Of a stretch of 64,000 bases of DNA, positions 39,926-50,400 are shown piece after piece. The notes beneath the pieces are model-generated. The model did no database searches. It saw only the letters and a program-made list of their open reading frames with translations, and was not told the origin of the DNA. This DNA is from Agarophyton chilense (lineage: Eukaryota; Rhodophyta; Florideophyceae; Gracilariales; Gracilariaceae). Both the position numbers and the translations under genes were made by a program. The stretch's first letter is position 1; the number at the start of each line of letters is the position of its first letter. Location: assembly GCA_030374765.1 (NCBI GenBank), contig JARGXX010000117.1:620001-684000 (forward strand), read 5' to 3'.

Positions 39926-42685
39926 ATGACGCTCCGAATTCTCAATGTTGCCGAGAAACCTTCTGCCGCCAAGGAAATTATGCATGTCCTTAAAGGAAAT
40001 CAGTCAGCCAGCAGTCGTCATGGGCAATCACGATATAATCCTATATATGAATTTAATATGTCAATGGAAGGTCATTTATCATTAATGATTTTTACGTCAG
40101 TTACTGGCCACATCAAGAACACCGATTTCGAAGATAGATATCGCAAATGGGGATCATGCGACCCCTCTCAGCTGTTGAACCCGAATCAAACCAGAGTCGA
40201 ATGGTTCGTCTCCGAAGAAAGACGTCCCCTTGCGAAAACCTTGCAAGTCGAGGCTCGTAGGGCCGACTGGCTCATACTATGGCTTGATTGCGATTCTGAA
40301 GGCGAACGTATCGCAGTTGATGTGGCAGACATATGCAAGGAAGCAAAACAATCTATAGTTGTGAAGCGCGCTAGATTTTCGGCCATGACAAGAGGTGACC
40401 TTTTTCGCGCAGTGAATCATCTTGACGTCCCCAACGAACGCGTGGCACAAATGGTGGCAACCAGACAAGAGATAGATCTTCGAGCTGGATCAGCGTATAC
40501 TCGATACTTGACAAAGCAGCTAGAGAAATATGCGTTGACTGATATGGATAGGCAAGTCATAAGCTATGGTCCTTGCCAGTTTCCGACTCTTGGCTTGGTT
40601 GTTGACCGCTGGTTGAGAATACAGAACTTCGTGAGTCGGCCATTCTGGATCTTTGAATTGGTCTTGAATGACTGCCCAGTACCTTTAGAATGGTTTCGGA
40701 AACAACTCTTCGATGAGTACAGTGCCATGGCATTGTACGAACTATGTGCAGAGGAAGCCCAAGCTGATGGCCACGTAGCGACAGTTAAGCGGGTTGATAA
40801 GAGAATAAAGACGCGCTGGCGACCACTCCCCTTGTCAACGGTTGAACTACAGAAGGTATCAGCGCGCACACTTCGCATTAATTCTCATCGAACTATGGAA
40901 ATTGCGGAGGCGCTATACAACAAAGGCCTTATAAGCTATCCAAGAACAGAAACCAATCGTTTCTCCAGAACCTATGATCTCAAGGGACTAGTACAGAAGC
41001 AAGCAAATCATCCCGTGTGGGGCTCGTTTGCTACACGCCTGTTGTCGCCAGCCACTGACCAAGATCATGTGACCTTCACCTGGCCGCGCGCGGGACCCCA
41101 AGACGATGGTGCTCACCCTCCCATTCATCCAACACAGGAATCCCCACCTTCATTTGACTCCCCTGATCATGGAAGACTTTACGAGTATATCACAAAGCGT
41201 TTTTTAGCAACCTGTTCCATTGATGCAATAGGATCAGAAACTCGAACCGATGTTCTTGTTGGAAGCGCCGAGTATTTCACAGCAAAAGGCCTCATAGTGG
41301 AGCGCAAGGGCTACTTAGAAGTCATGAACCCTTTCGAGCGATGGACTGACAAAGATATGCCTCTTTCCCTCCTGGAAATGGACGCTCGCATTTCGATTGA
41401 CTCGTTTACTTTCCGTCGTAGTCAGACGCAACCTCCACCTCTCCTTCAAGAGGCAGACCTCATAGCTCTAATGGATCATCACGGCATTGGTACGGATGCC
41501 ACTATTGCTGAGCATATCCAAAAGGTTGTAGATCGGAGATATGTTGAAAAGGCTTTGCAAGGACGTTTTTCGCCCACCGAGATAGGGAAAGCGCTTGTAA
41601 TAGCGCATGAACAATGTCAGATACTTCTTGCACGCCCACATATGAGAGCGAAACAGGAACATGAACTGAAACGCATACTGAGCGGGGAAGTGGAGGCGTC
41701 TCAAGTGTTGCAAAGTGCATTGGAAGAATACAGCGCGAAGTTCAATCATCTCAAGAATAGGAGAGTTGTGCTGCACACGGTATTCTCTCAGTACTTTTCC
41801 GAAGCTGTCGCATCACCTGCGATGACAATCTCAACGAATTTCTCTCGTTGTGCCTGCGGTCGGACTATGTCTTTAATGGGCCGTAGGCGCATGAACAACG
41901 TACCCCCGGGAAGCCTGTCTCGCGGGAGAGGACAAGGAGGCTCCCGTGGTAGGCGCACTAGAGGTCGGTACGAAACCAGCGGAAGTGGCGAATGGAATGA
42001 GAGGTCAGCTCTATGTCAAATATGTGACCGAACGCTTAAACTACCGCGGAATGGTGCCTTGGAACCTATTGACAGAGTATGTCCAATATGCAACTACCAA
42101 GTTGTTGAGGTCACTCTGGCCCCGAACTCAAGAAAACACACCGTTTGCCCTTTTTGCATGAATGAGCCTCCGAGCGATTTGTCAGTTAATCCTGAGCGCA
42201 AAGATAGTGAGTTTCGTTGCTTCCACTGCACCAACCGCAATTGTATGCTCGCAAAGGGAACCCCTGCGAGCCTGAATCACGTTGCCCTATGTCCGAAATG
42301 CAACAGCCCTTGTGCCGTTCGTGTTGGTCGTGACCCGGGAACTAAATTTATCAAGTGTACCACATCGCAAAACTGCGATTTTGTTTATTGGTTTCCAAAT
42401 GGACTCATAGAAGAAATTGAGGGCGTCGAAGAGACATGTTCGTCATGTCGGTCAAAACTTCTCAGAATAACGTGGAAACCCAGAGCGGTACCTCCTGGGG
42501 TGGCAAACTTTTTCGGATGCGTATGGTGTAGCCCAAGTTGGCCAAGCTTGATGAGCGCTGTCGGAGAGGATCGTTGTATTCCGCGACCTCCACACCCGGG
42601 AAATCGTCAGGCCTATGGTTCGTCGGGAAGACAAAGACGTGGAAGCAGTTTCCGTCGACAATATCGTGGGCGTTCTCTGCGTTAA
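39926..42685 (+). CDS. DNA topoisomerase III alpha (type IA)
   Basis: A 919-residue single-exon protein. TOPRIM domain at 1-150 with VAEKPSAAKEI and the metal-binding DCDSEGE (D121, D123). Catalytic tyrosine Y338 in GLISYPRTETNRF. The rest of the type IA core follows to about 640 (HPPIHPT, LIALMDHHGIGTDATIAEHI). The C-terminal part has an Arg/Gly-rich stretch (about 655-685) and several four-cysteine zinc ribbons (CACGRTM, CQICDRT, CPFCMNE, CPKCNSP, CSSCRSK), ending in another Arg-rich tail, as in eukaryotic TOP3A. The enzyme passes single strands through a transient break and, with a RecQ helicase and RMI1, dissolves double Holliday junctions in the nucleus; animal TOP3A also acts in mitochondria. 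No clear organelle targeting peptide is seen here. Confidence 0.95.
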   Translation: MTLRILNVAEKPSAAKEIMHVLKGNQSASSRHGQSRYNPIYEFNMSMEGHLSLMIFTSVTGHIKNTDFEDRYRKWGSCDPSQLLNPNQTRVEWFVSEERRPLAKTLQVEARRADWLILWLDCDSEGERIAVDVADICKEAKQSIVVKRARFSAMTRGDLFRAVNHLDVPNERVAQMVATRQEIDLRAGSAYTRYLTKQLEKYALTDMDRQVISYGPCQFPTLGLVVDRWLRIQNFVSRPFWIFELVLNDCPVPLEWFRKQLFDEYSAMALYELCAEEAQADGHVATVKRVDKRIKTRWRPLPLSTVELQKVSARTLRINSHRTMEIAEALYNKGLISYPRTETNRFSRTYDLKGLVQKQANHPVWGSFATRLLSPATDQDHVTFTWPRAGPQDDGAHPPIHPTQESPPSFDSPDHGRLYEYITKRFLATCSIDAIGSETRTDVLVGSAEYFTAKGLIVERKGYLEVMNPFERWTDKDMPLSLLEMDARISIDSFTFRRSQTQPPPLLQEADLIALMDHHGIGTDATIAEHIQKVVDRRYVEKALQGRFSPTEIGKALVIAHEQCQILLARPHMRAKQEHELKRILSGEVEASQVLQSALEEYSAKFNHLKNRRVVLHTVFSQYFSEAVASPAMTISTNFSRCACGRTMSLMGRRRMNNVPPGSLSRGRGQGGSRGRRTRGRYETSGSGEWNERSALCQICDRTLKLPRNGALEPIDRVCPICNYQVVEVTLAPNSRKHTVCPFCMNEPPSDLSVNPERKDSEFRCFHCTNRNCMLAKGTPASLNHVALCPKCNSPCAVRVGRDPGTKFIKCTTSQNCDFVYWFPNGLIEEIEGVEETCSSCRSKLLRITWKPRAVPPGVANFFGCVWCSPSWPSLMSAVGEDRCIPRPPHPGNRQAYGSSGRQRRGSSFRRQYRGRSLR

Positions 42686-43505
42686 AAATAGCTGGCATTC
42701 AACCAAGTTGGAAATGAATAAACCAAATGCCTCCATCCCTGAGAGGATCGAGACTAAATACACTCATATTTCCGGGTGTCTTGTTCCAAAGAACATTCAA
42801 CAATGAAATGGTTTTTTTGTCTCATCAAAGAGGCTTTGTATCCGACTGAAAGAATCAGCGCACCAAGCCATCTTTCCGTGCTTGTGTACATGGAATCCAT
42901 GTTAAGTGTTCTTCCACTCCATATATTTGCCTCGGACTTCCTTTTCTTTTCATCACGTGCATTTGCATACGAGGCAAGGGAGCCTTTGGAAAACACTTGA
43001 ACTCAAATGCTACACTAGCTCTTGCCGACAGATTTCGAAGAAAGCCAACAAACCGTACTCGACCTCAAAGCTCAGCAAAGCTCTTCATCCTGCTTCGATT
43101 ATTATTATGCAGACTTTAAGTTTTAGTCTTAATAAGAGTAGATTTTCCGATTACTTTTGAGGAAGTGATTTGATTCTAGGAACAATCATTCTCGGAAGAG
43201 AAAGAGAGGTGTAATTGCGGAAAATGTGGAGAGCATCTACCCTTCAATTCCACAGTGTAAGTGACATGAAATGTCCATACAAAACATGTCTAGTCAAACG
43301 TGTCTTTGCCACCCAATATGAGCTATTTCGCAAGAGCGAGCATATGAGGACTTCAACTAAATGCGAAGTTAGGTTAGTGCTTCATGTTTATACAGAATTG
43401 TGTATCCTTACAAAATATAATTTGCTTTCTTTGTTCAACGGTGTCCCCTCTTGCAGAGAGCCACCAGCCACAGCTTTCTCTTCCAAAGAAGAGCTGAATG
43501 TATAA
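42686..43505. other. Intergenic region
   Basis: About 0.8 kb between topoisomerase III and the subtilase, same strand. No supported gene; presumably terminator of the first and promoter of the second. Confidence 0.45.
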
Positions 43506-46046
43506 ATGTACATTCCGGCCATCTTCATTTCAACCTTGTTCTTTTTTTTCGTACCTCTTCCCGGGTTCGTCAATTGTATTCCAACCCTGTACCCCGGTTC
43601 TGTAATTGAAGATTCCACAGCTGGATTGCCAAGAATAGTCGAAGTCGACAGAGTCACAAAGGGGGGCCAATTTTTGTTCAAAGTAGATGTACATCAATTA
43701 AGTGATCTTCAGAGCGATGATAAGCGGAATTCTATATTGGTATCGACTTGTTCTGAAAAATATCACCTGGATACCATTTTGTTGGCCTTTAAAGAAGACC
43801 CGCTCGTCGCGGAAAAGTCGAGTGAGCTCGAAGTAATAGATGTGAATGATAATGACTGTGGACTTCAGTCCACTCTAGAACTTTTCATCTCTTCTCTTCC
43901 CGTCTATATTCTTTTGACTGGTTACAGAGGTGGAGAAGGGCCATTTGAATTGAAAGTCCAGGAAGTGGAGCACTCTCATCTCGGTTCAATTCCATGGGGG
44001 TTGGATCGAATAGACCAACGAGGTCTTCCCTTGGATGGAAAGTTTTCGGTGCTTAAGGGTGGATACAACGTTTTTGTTTACATTCTCGACTCAGGTATAC
44101 GAACGTCGCACAGTGAGTTCCTGGCTGAAAATGGACCTTCACGGGTTATCCAAGGAGTAGACCTCGTCGATCGGAAGAATGTATTTTCCGATGAAACTGG
44201 CCACGGTACTCATGTTGCCGCGATCGTTGGCGGTCGATCATTCGGTGTGGCTAAGAATGCCACACTAGTATCTGTTCGCGTAATTGATCGAAATGGACGT
44301 GGATACACGAGCCGTCTTATCGAGGGGCTTCAGTGGACAATGGATGACATTCGGACTAACAATCGGACTCCTGCTCTGGTCGTGATGTCACTAAGTACGA
44401 AGTATTCAGCAACTCTGAATGACGTGGTTGAGAAGACCAGCGAATCAGGTATTGCGGTAATTACGGCCGCTGGTAACTCAGGAAATGATAGTTGCTTATT
44501 TTCACCAGCTTCTAGCAAGTTTTCTATATCTGTTGGTGCAACAAACAAGGAGGATAAGCGGCCTGAATATTCGAACTATGGTCAGTGCCTTGACATCTAT
44601 GCACCTGGAGAGTCGATTGCTTCTGCATGGCACACAGGTGACAAAGCAGAAAAGACTCTCTCAGGGACTTCAGCGGCATGTCCGCATGTTGCAGGAACCG
44701 TCGCAATCCTGCTTGCAGAGAATCCAACAATGACTCCAACTGAAATACAATCAGTATTGTACTCTACAGCTACGTTTTCTGTTGTGGGAAATCTTAGTAC
44801 TGCAGATAAAGCGAACGCCACGAATAATCAGTGGGGTTTCACAAAAAGCAATAGATTGATATATGTGAGAGCTATTCCCTCTCTAACAACAGATGGAGAT
44901 CCAGAAGAAGGAACAATGTTCTTATACGTCATCTATGCATTAGCCTCCTCGACGTTTCTTAAGGATACTTGCGATTTTTCTCAAGGCAAGTGGTCTTCTA
45001 TATCTAAACTTTTCGAGTCTCATGGACTAGCATCGTCAATTAGTACAACGGTAACCATCAAAACATGCTGTCCGTCAGTTTCTGGTCGTCGCGAAGGTTG
45101 TGCAGCCGAAAAGCCTTGGAATGTGACACGGATGATTGTTCGTCTGCACACGGGGGATATCCTTGCCGGTGCCGTGTTTGACTTCCTTTCTGATTTTACC
45201 AGATCTCAAGACAAAATGCTGATGTTGGAGACGTTGCTGGAATCCAAGGTCTCATTGCTCGTGGAACCATGGGTTGTAGATGCGAGGGGTCTGAAATATT
45301 GGACGGCTCCAACGATAATGCAACCCATGCAGACCAAGCTCCCAACCTCAGTTATCATCTCAATTTCGGTAGCTGTAAGTGTGTCAGTTTTTTTGGGTTT
45401 GATGGCCCTTGCGTATTTGTACTACAGGAGAAAGGAAGCCGAAGAGATTGCAGAGCAAAAAGCGTTTCAGAGCATGGCGGTGGAATTTGAATTAATGGAC
45501 GGAAAGCAGAGCAATTTAGCAAATATTGAAACCGGAGTTGGTATCGAGTACCAGAAAGAAGGTATAAAACGAACAAACACTGAGATCAATGAAAACATGC
45601 TCAGATACGCAAACCCAGATTTGGCGCTACCAACTCCAAGAGAACAAACCGCTTTCTCACCGATAGAGGCTCAAAGCGTACGGTCAACTCGGAAACAAAG
45701 AAGTGCTCTATCCAGCTTTTTTAAAGAATGGGGCCAGCAGGGCCTGAACACAAACAGAGATAGAGGGACGGGTTCCTTTTCGTTGCGACGCCTATCCTTT
45801 GGTCCGACAAGGCTCCCGTCGTTTATTACGAAGCTATCCACACCTCGAAATACAAGGTCAAACATACAAACTCCAGCAGCGAGAGGAAGCACAAGAGACA
45901 CCAAGAATAATACAACGCCAACTCTGGAATACTCTAGCTTGGATAACGCCCTAAGTCAGGGTGGAGTTGAAAACAAATCAAAAACTAGCGACGCATCAGA
46001 ACTTCCGCAAAAAGAAGAGGTCTTGCGAAAGGATGGAGGGCAGTAA
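43506..46046 (+). CDS. Subtilisin-like serine protease, type I membrane protein
   Basis: An 846-residue protein. Residues 1-24 form a signal peptide (FISTLFFFFVPLPG). A prodomain-like region extends to about 160. The S8 catalytic domain spans about 160-450, with D195 (ILDSG), H233 (GHGTHVAA), oxyanion N324 (AAGNSGND) and S389 (SGTSAACPHVAG), all intact and proteinase-K-like. A lumenal or extracellular C-terminal module with several cysteines follows. One transmembrane helix lies at about 615-640, then a Lys/Glu-rich stop-transfer and a cytoplasmic tail of about 200 residues rich in Ser, Thr, Arg and Gln. Expected site: secretory pathway, plasma membrane or vacuole. The long cytoplasmic tail is unusual for the proteinase K subfamily. 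Substrate unknown. Confidence 0.9.
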   Translation: MYIPAIFISTLFFFFVPLPGFVNCIPTLYPGSVIEDSTAGLPRIVEVDRVTKGGQFLFKVDVHQLSDLQSDDKRNSILVSTCSEKYHLDTILLAFKEDPLVAEKSSELEVIDVNDNDCGLQSTLELFISSLPVYILLTGYRGGEGPFELKVQEVEHSHLGSIPWGLDRIDQRGLPLDGKFSVLKGGYNVFVYILDSGIRTSHSEFLAENGPSRVIQGVDLVDRKNVFSDETGHGTHVAAIVGGRSFGVAKNATLVSVRVIDRNGRGYTSRLIEGLQWTMDDIRTNNRTPALVVMSLSTKYSATLNDVVEKTSESGIAVITAAGNSGNDSCLFSPASSKFSISVGATNKEDKRPEYSNYGQCLDIYAPGESIASAWHTGDKAEKTLSGTSAACPHVAGTVAILLAENPTMTPTEIQSVLYSTATFSVVGNLSTADKANATNNQWGFTKSNRLIYVRAIPSLTTDGDPEEGTMFLYVIYALASSTFLKDTCDFSQGKWSSISKLFESHGLASSISTTVTIKTCCPSVSGRREGCAAEKPWNVTRMIVRLHTGDILAGAVFDFLSDFTRSQDKMLMLETLLESKVSLLVEPWVVDARGLKYWTAPTIMQPMQTKLPTSVIISISVAVSVSVFLGLMALAYLYYRRKEAEEIAEQKAFQSMAVEFELMDGKQSNLANIETGVGIEYQKEGIKRTNTEINENMLRYANPDLALPTPREQTAFSPIEAQSVRSTRKQRSALSSFFKEWGQQGLNTNRDRGTGSFSLRRLSFGPTRLPSFITKLSTPRNTRSNIQTPAARGSTRDTKNNTTPTLEYSSLDNALSQGGVENKSKTSDASELPQKEEVLRKDGGQ

Positions 46047-46183
46047 GGGCTGTTGTGGACGCCTTCACGAGCATGCAAAGGATCTATAAACACTTAAGTT
46101 AACTTTATATTGGAAAAATATCAAGCTGTTCACTCAAATCAACGGCCATGATCAAATTTCGACTGCGCACAACTTCTGCCCTC

Positions 46184-47107
46184 TCACATCATTGCTCTCA
46201 AACCGGACATGTAGTAAGTCCCTCCAGTCTGTTCACCTTCCCATCGCCCATAGTTTGCCTCTGGACCGCCACAAAAATCTGCCGCTATAGGAATAAACCC
46301 AATCTCCTGAAGAAAACTCTCGGGATCTGGGATACAACTGCGGAAAGCAGGTCCCCTTCTGTTTCTTGGCGGTCGTTTTAGCACAGAAGCACAACATACA
46401 CTCCCTGGCGCACTGAGCGCATGTATTCTGCCAAATAATTCCTTGACCTGGTCATCTGTGAAGTAGTAGACAATCCCCTCCATTATCCAAATGGTTCGTA
46501 CTTCTTCCTTGTCAAATCCAGCCTGAAGCAGTTTTTCGACCCAGGTATTAGAGCATAGGCTGGTTCCGATCCTATTTATCGAGGCAGCTCGTAAACGAGG
46601 GGCTGGCTGTATTTTTGCGATCCGTCTCTTCTTTAGATCGATGACCTCTTCGATATCAATTTCATAACACGATACTAACGGTGTTACGCATTCTAGGCGG
46701 TAAGGTCGCATGTCCATACCTGCTCCAAGAGATACGAGCTGAGTCGGGCCAAGGTTATTGAGATTCTTTTGCACAAAGTCGTCGAAATACCTTGTCCGAA
46801 TAGCAATTCTAGCGCTGGGGTTTCTTTCACGAGCACGTGTCATGGCGCTTTCCCCTGCTAGAGATTCTGCATATATATCCCGAAAGAGAGGACACGGATG
46901 TTCCGTTTCCAAAGCTCTTAGTGATGCGCATTGTTCGGCTGAAACAATAATTTGCCCTTCGCCGAACCATCTTGCCACATTCTTAAATGGCAATAAGCGA
47001 CACCAGTTCGCAATAAGGGGACCAGTGAGACGTATGATTCCCGTTATTAAGAGACTGTGGCACCTACCAGCACTAACGGGTAGCAATAACCCTTCTTGGC
47101 CATTCAT
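46184..47107 (-). CDS. SAM-dependent O-methyltransferase, leucine carboxyl methyltransferase-like family
   Basis: A 307-residue protein. Features of the LCMT/TIGR00027-type class I methyltransferases: IRTRYFDDFV, SAM-binding motif LVSLGAGMDMRPYRL at about 142-156, acidic CYEIDIEEVIDLKK, and WIMEGIVYYFTDDQV. A hydrophobic N-terminal stretch (SLLITGIIRLTGPLIA) may be a membrane or transit segment. The family includes methyltransferases of varied or unknown substrates; it is not the MenG/UbiE type, so the nearness of menaquinone-pathway genes does not assign a quinone methylation role. Convergent with the subtilase gene. Confidence 0.8.
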   Translation of the reverse strand: MNGQEGLLLPVSAGRCHSLLITGIIRLTGPLIANWCRLLPFKNVARWFGEGQIIVSAEQCASLRALETEHPCPLFRDIYAESLAGESAMTRARERNPSARIAIRTRYFDDFVQKNLNNLGPTQLVSLGAGMDMRPYRLECVTPLVSCYEIDIEEVIDLKKRRIAKIQPAPRLRAASINRIGTSLCSNTWVEKLLQAGFDKEEVRTIWIMEGIVYYFTDDQVKELFGRIHALSAPGSVCCASVLKRPPRNRRGPAFRSCIPDPESFLQEIGFIPIAADFCGGPEANYGRWEGEQTGGTYYMSGLRAMM

Positions 47108-47471
47108 GGTTTAGGCTCTCCGATTTAGGTGCAAGACAAAAAACCCTTGCTCACTTTGATGGGTTGACCTAATCCCCAAAGGCTGCGGCCCCGTGTAGCC
47201 TGCACGTGGTTTTTTTTTACTGAGATCATTCATGTACTGTATCCATAGCATGATGCATGATAGTAAGACAAAAATCCATAGGCCTCAGTGATAATGAGGC
47301 CATTACGAGACGCGCTTGGTACACACAACCGCACTAGCTAACTAGCTTGGGTGGTTTTGCACAGTGATACATAGCTACTGATGTAGAGTGTCCTCAATGC
47401 CAGAGATGAATCGCCATGACAGTTCGCAGAGTAACGATCAGGTTTGCCAGGAACTCTATGTGAAATGCACA
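47108..47471. other. Intergenic region
   Basis: Between the methyltransferase start and the 3' end of the MenF-MenD gene, both on the minus strand. No gene seen. Confidence 0.45.
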
Positions 47472-50400
47472 TCAAGAAAATGTTTCATACAATTCTGAAT
47501 TCATCCTCTCGGCAACGAGTTTCACGATTCTCTTATGGACGGTCACATTCAGACCGTGATCCTTTGGTACAATGGCTTCTATCAGGCGATGTCTTGCTGG
47601 GGCCCGACTTATCGCACTCTGTAAATCGGAAATAGTTTTGACCGGAATGTAGTCAATTCCAAACATACAGCACGCACTTCCGAAACTTATGCCGTGGGCA
47701 GTGTCGAACACAGGCGAGAACACATCCTGATGCTTAGCAATTGGTAACATTGAGAAAATTCCCCCGCCTCCGTTGTTGATAACCACAACAGTTACAATCA
47801 CTGGTATTTCGTTATCCTTATCCTTGTTACGTAGAAGATGAAGAGCGTTCAAGTCATGAATCATGGACATGTCACCGACAACAACCACCACGTCCGTGTT
47901 AAGACCAATTCCAAATCCAATACCAGAACAAAGCAGTCCGTCGATTCCGCTTGCACCCCGATTTGCTGCCACTCGGAATCTATACCCGAGTCTCCTTGTC
48001 CCGGCAAAGCAATCAAAGTCTCGGATTGGCATGGAGTTCCCGATGAAAAGCGAACAAGATTTAGGAAGGCTTTTAGTGATTACTCGAGCACAACATGGCT
48101 CCGTCAACATACCGTTGTCTGGGGAACTTAGCAACTCACTTAAGAGTACATCCACGGAGTCGGATAAATGCTTCAACTCCTCCATTTTTTTAGACACTGG
48201 CTCTTGAGAGGTTTGAGATTCGTTCACGTCAATTCGTGTCGACGAAACAGGTCTTAGATTCCTAAATCTCATGGATAGTGTCTCTTCAAAAGTTGCTAAG
48301 AACACAGGAATATGACCTTCTATTCTGTGAGTTACAGTTAGTGATGGATCCGAAGGCCTTAAGGTAGGCGATACTATCACATGAACAAAATCCTTGTAAG
48401 TACGACTGCAATCCTGAATGAGATTTAGAAGCCTCTTCGATGTTATTCTTTCTCCAAATTGTAAAAAAGAACGGAAGGTCATTCGGCTCTTTGACAGACT
48501 AGAACAAAGCAACAGGTCTGCATAATGTATGAGATTCGGAAACTCTCTCCAAAGGCGAACACCGCCACAAACGTCAGAAATCACCGGCCAGTTAAGAAAG
48601 CTTGCAATCTCCAGAACAGACACAGCTTCGTCGTCCGTTCGGACAGAACCGGAACCCCCTGCGATGACGATAATACCATCCGGTTGGTTCTTCAGATCTT
48701 GTAATAGTGTTGAGGAATCTTGAGGAAGGGAGTGGAGACTTTGCCGCGCACTTTTAGTAGCTACCAGAGCTGCGAAGTGATGAATACCGTAAATAGTGGC
48801 AGGATTCAAAGAGTTGAACCAATGTCTGTCAACGGCAGTAATATACTGTCGATCCCAGTCTTGATGGTCTGGAGCAAGATTTTCTCGAAACATCATATTC
48901 ATATGAACCGGGCCCCTCAAGAAAGTTGCTTGACCAAGCTCTCTTGTACGGGTGCTGCTGCCGCTCATTCTAACAGCTAGATCAACGTTCTTTACTAAGT
49001 ACCTTAAAGGTATATCTTCGGTTGGACACGGAACATCTGTAGACCATACCACGTAGGCCCCAAAAATTCCAACTTGGTTGATAGCTTGGTTGGCCCCAAC
49101 GTCTCGGAGTTCAGGAGGTCTATCTGCTGTTAAGAAAATCAAAGGAAGAGAATCAGTACTTGCCTCTACAGCTGCTGGTAAAAGATTTGCCACAGCTGTT
49201 CCAGAACTAGTGATGACAGCGGCAGCTCGGCTGTTTGCTCTTGCAAAACCTACAGCGAGAAATCCCGCGCCACGTTCATCGTGGCCAACAAAATATCTGG
49301 CGTGCCGAGATGTAACAGCTGCTACTGCAAGCGGGGCAGAACGGGAACCAGGGGCAATGAAGAAGGTATCTACGCCGTTTCGACATAGTTCTTCTACACA
49401 ACACGATGCCCACAATGCATTTAGATTCGGGTGCAAATGCAATGCCGAAGCGTCCAGACATTTTCGTCGCAAAAGCATGGTAGTTTCCGAGTCACGAATA
49501 ACACCGGAAGGGTTTGACCTGTCATTCTGGTATGAGAGAGAGCTTTTCGATAGATGAATATTTCGTGGGCAAGCGTTTTTGCATTTTGGACGAATGTCCG
49601 TACTGGTGGAATTCTGGTTGACGCAACTTACCTTTTCTTGAGAGCTTTCCAAGTCTTCTTTAAAACGACTGTGATGGTACAGTTCTTTCCTGCGCGCAAC
49701 ATATGATAGGGCTTGCACGCAGTTTACTGAAAAAAGATCTGTTAATGCAGACATCTTCAACTCTGTTTCGTCCCACTCCGACTTTGTCTCAGAACCGGCT
49801 ACAATCCCACTCCCAGCAAAGGCGATGAGCTCATTGTCGTGTAGAACGGCAGATCTGATTGCGACACAAAATTCGGCTGCCTCAGTAGAAAACCAACCAA
49901 GAGGGCCAGCAAATAATCCTCGATCAAAACCTTCTAGCTTTCGGATTTCGGATTGAGTTTTCTCCCGTGGTTGACCACAAACAGCTGGGGTAGGGTGCAT
50001 ACGATCCAAGACTTCGTACGCTTTATCGGACACATCGCCAGAACAATTGGGAAATCGGCCGTCAATTTTCGTCACGAGGTGCATAAGACGGGCAAGCTTT
50101 TTGACATAGGGTCCGCTAGTCTTGATATCAACTTTGCAATCGGTCAGTATATCCTTGACATGACCAACAACATATCCATGCTCGTCCATATTCTTCTTAT
50201 TCAACAACTGCTCCAGTTCTACTGCTTCCTTCTCGTCTGGTCCTCTTCGAACAGTTCCTGCTAGGGCCTCCGTTTTTATCTCACGGTCTTGAAGACGAAA
50301 GAGCATTTCTGGTGTGTAACTAATAAAGGCTTTTCCATGTCCAATTTGAAGGCAGAAAAGATAGCTTCTTTGGACGTCGCAGGACTCCTCAGAAATATCC

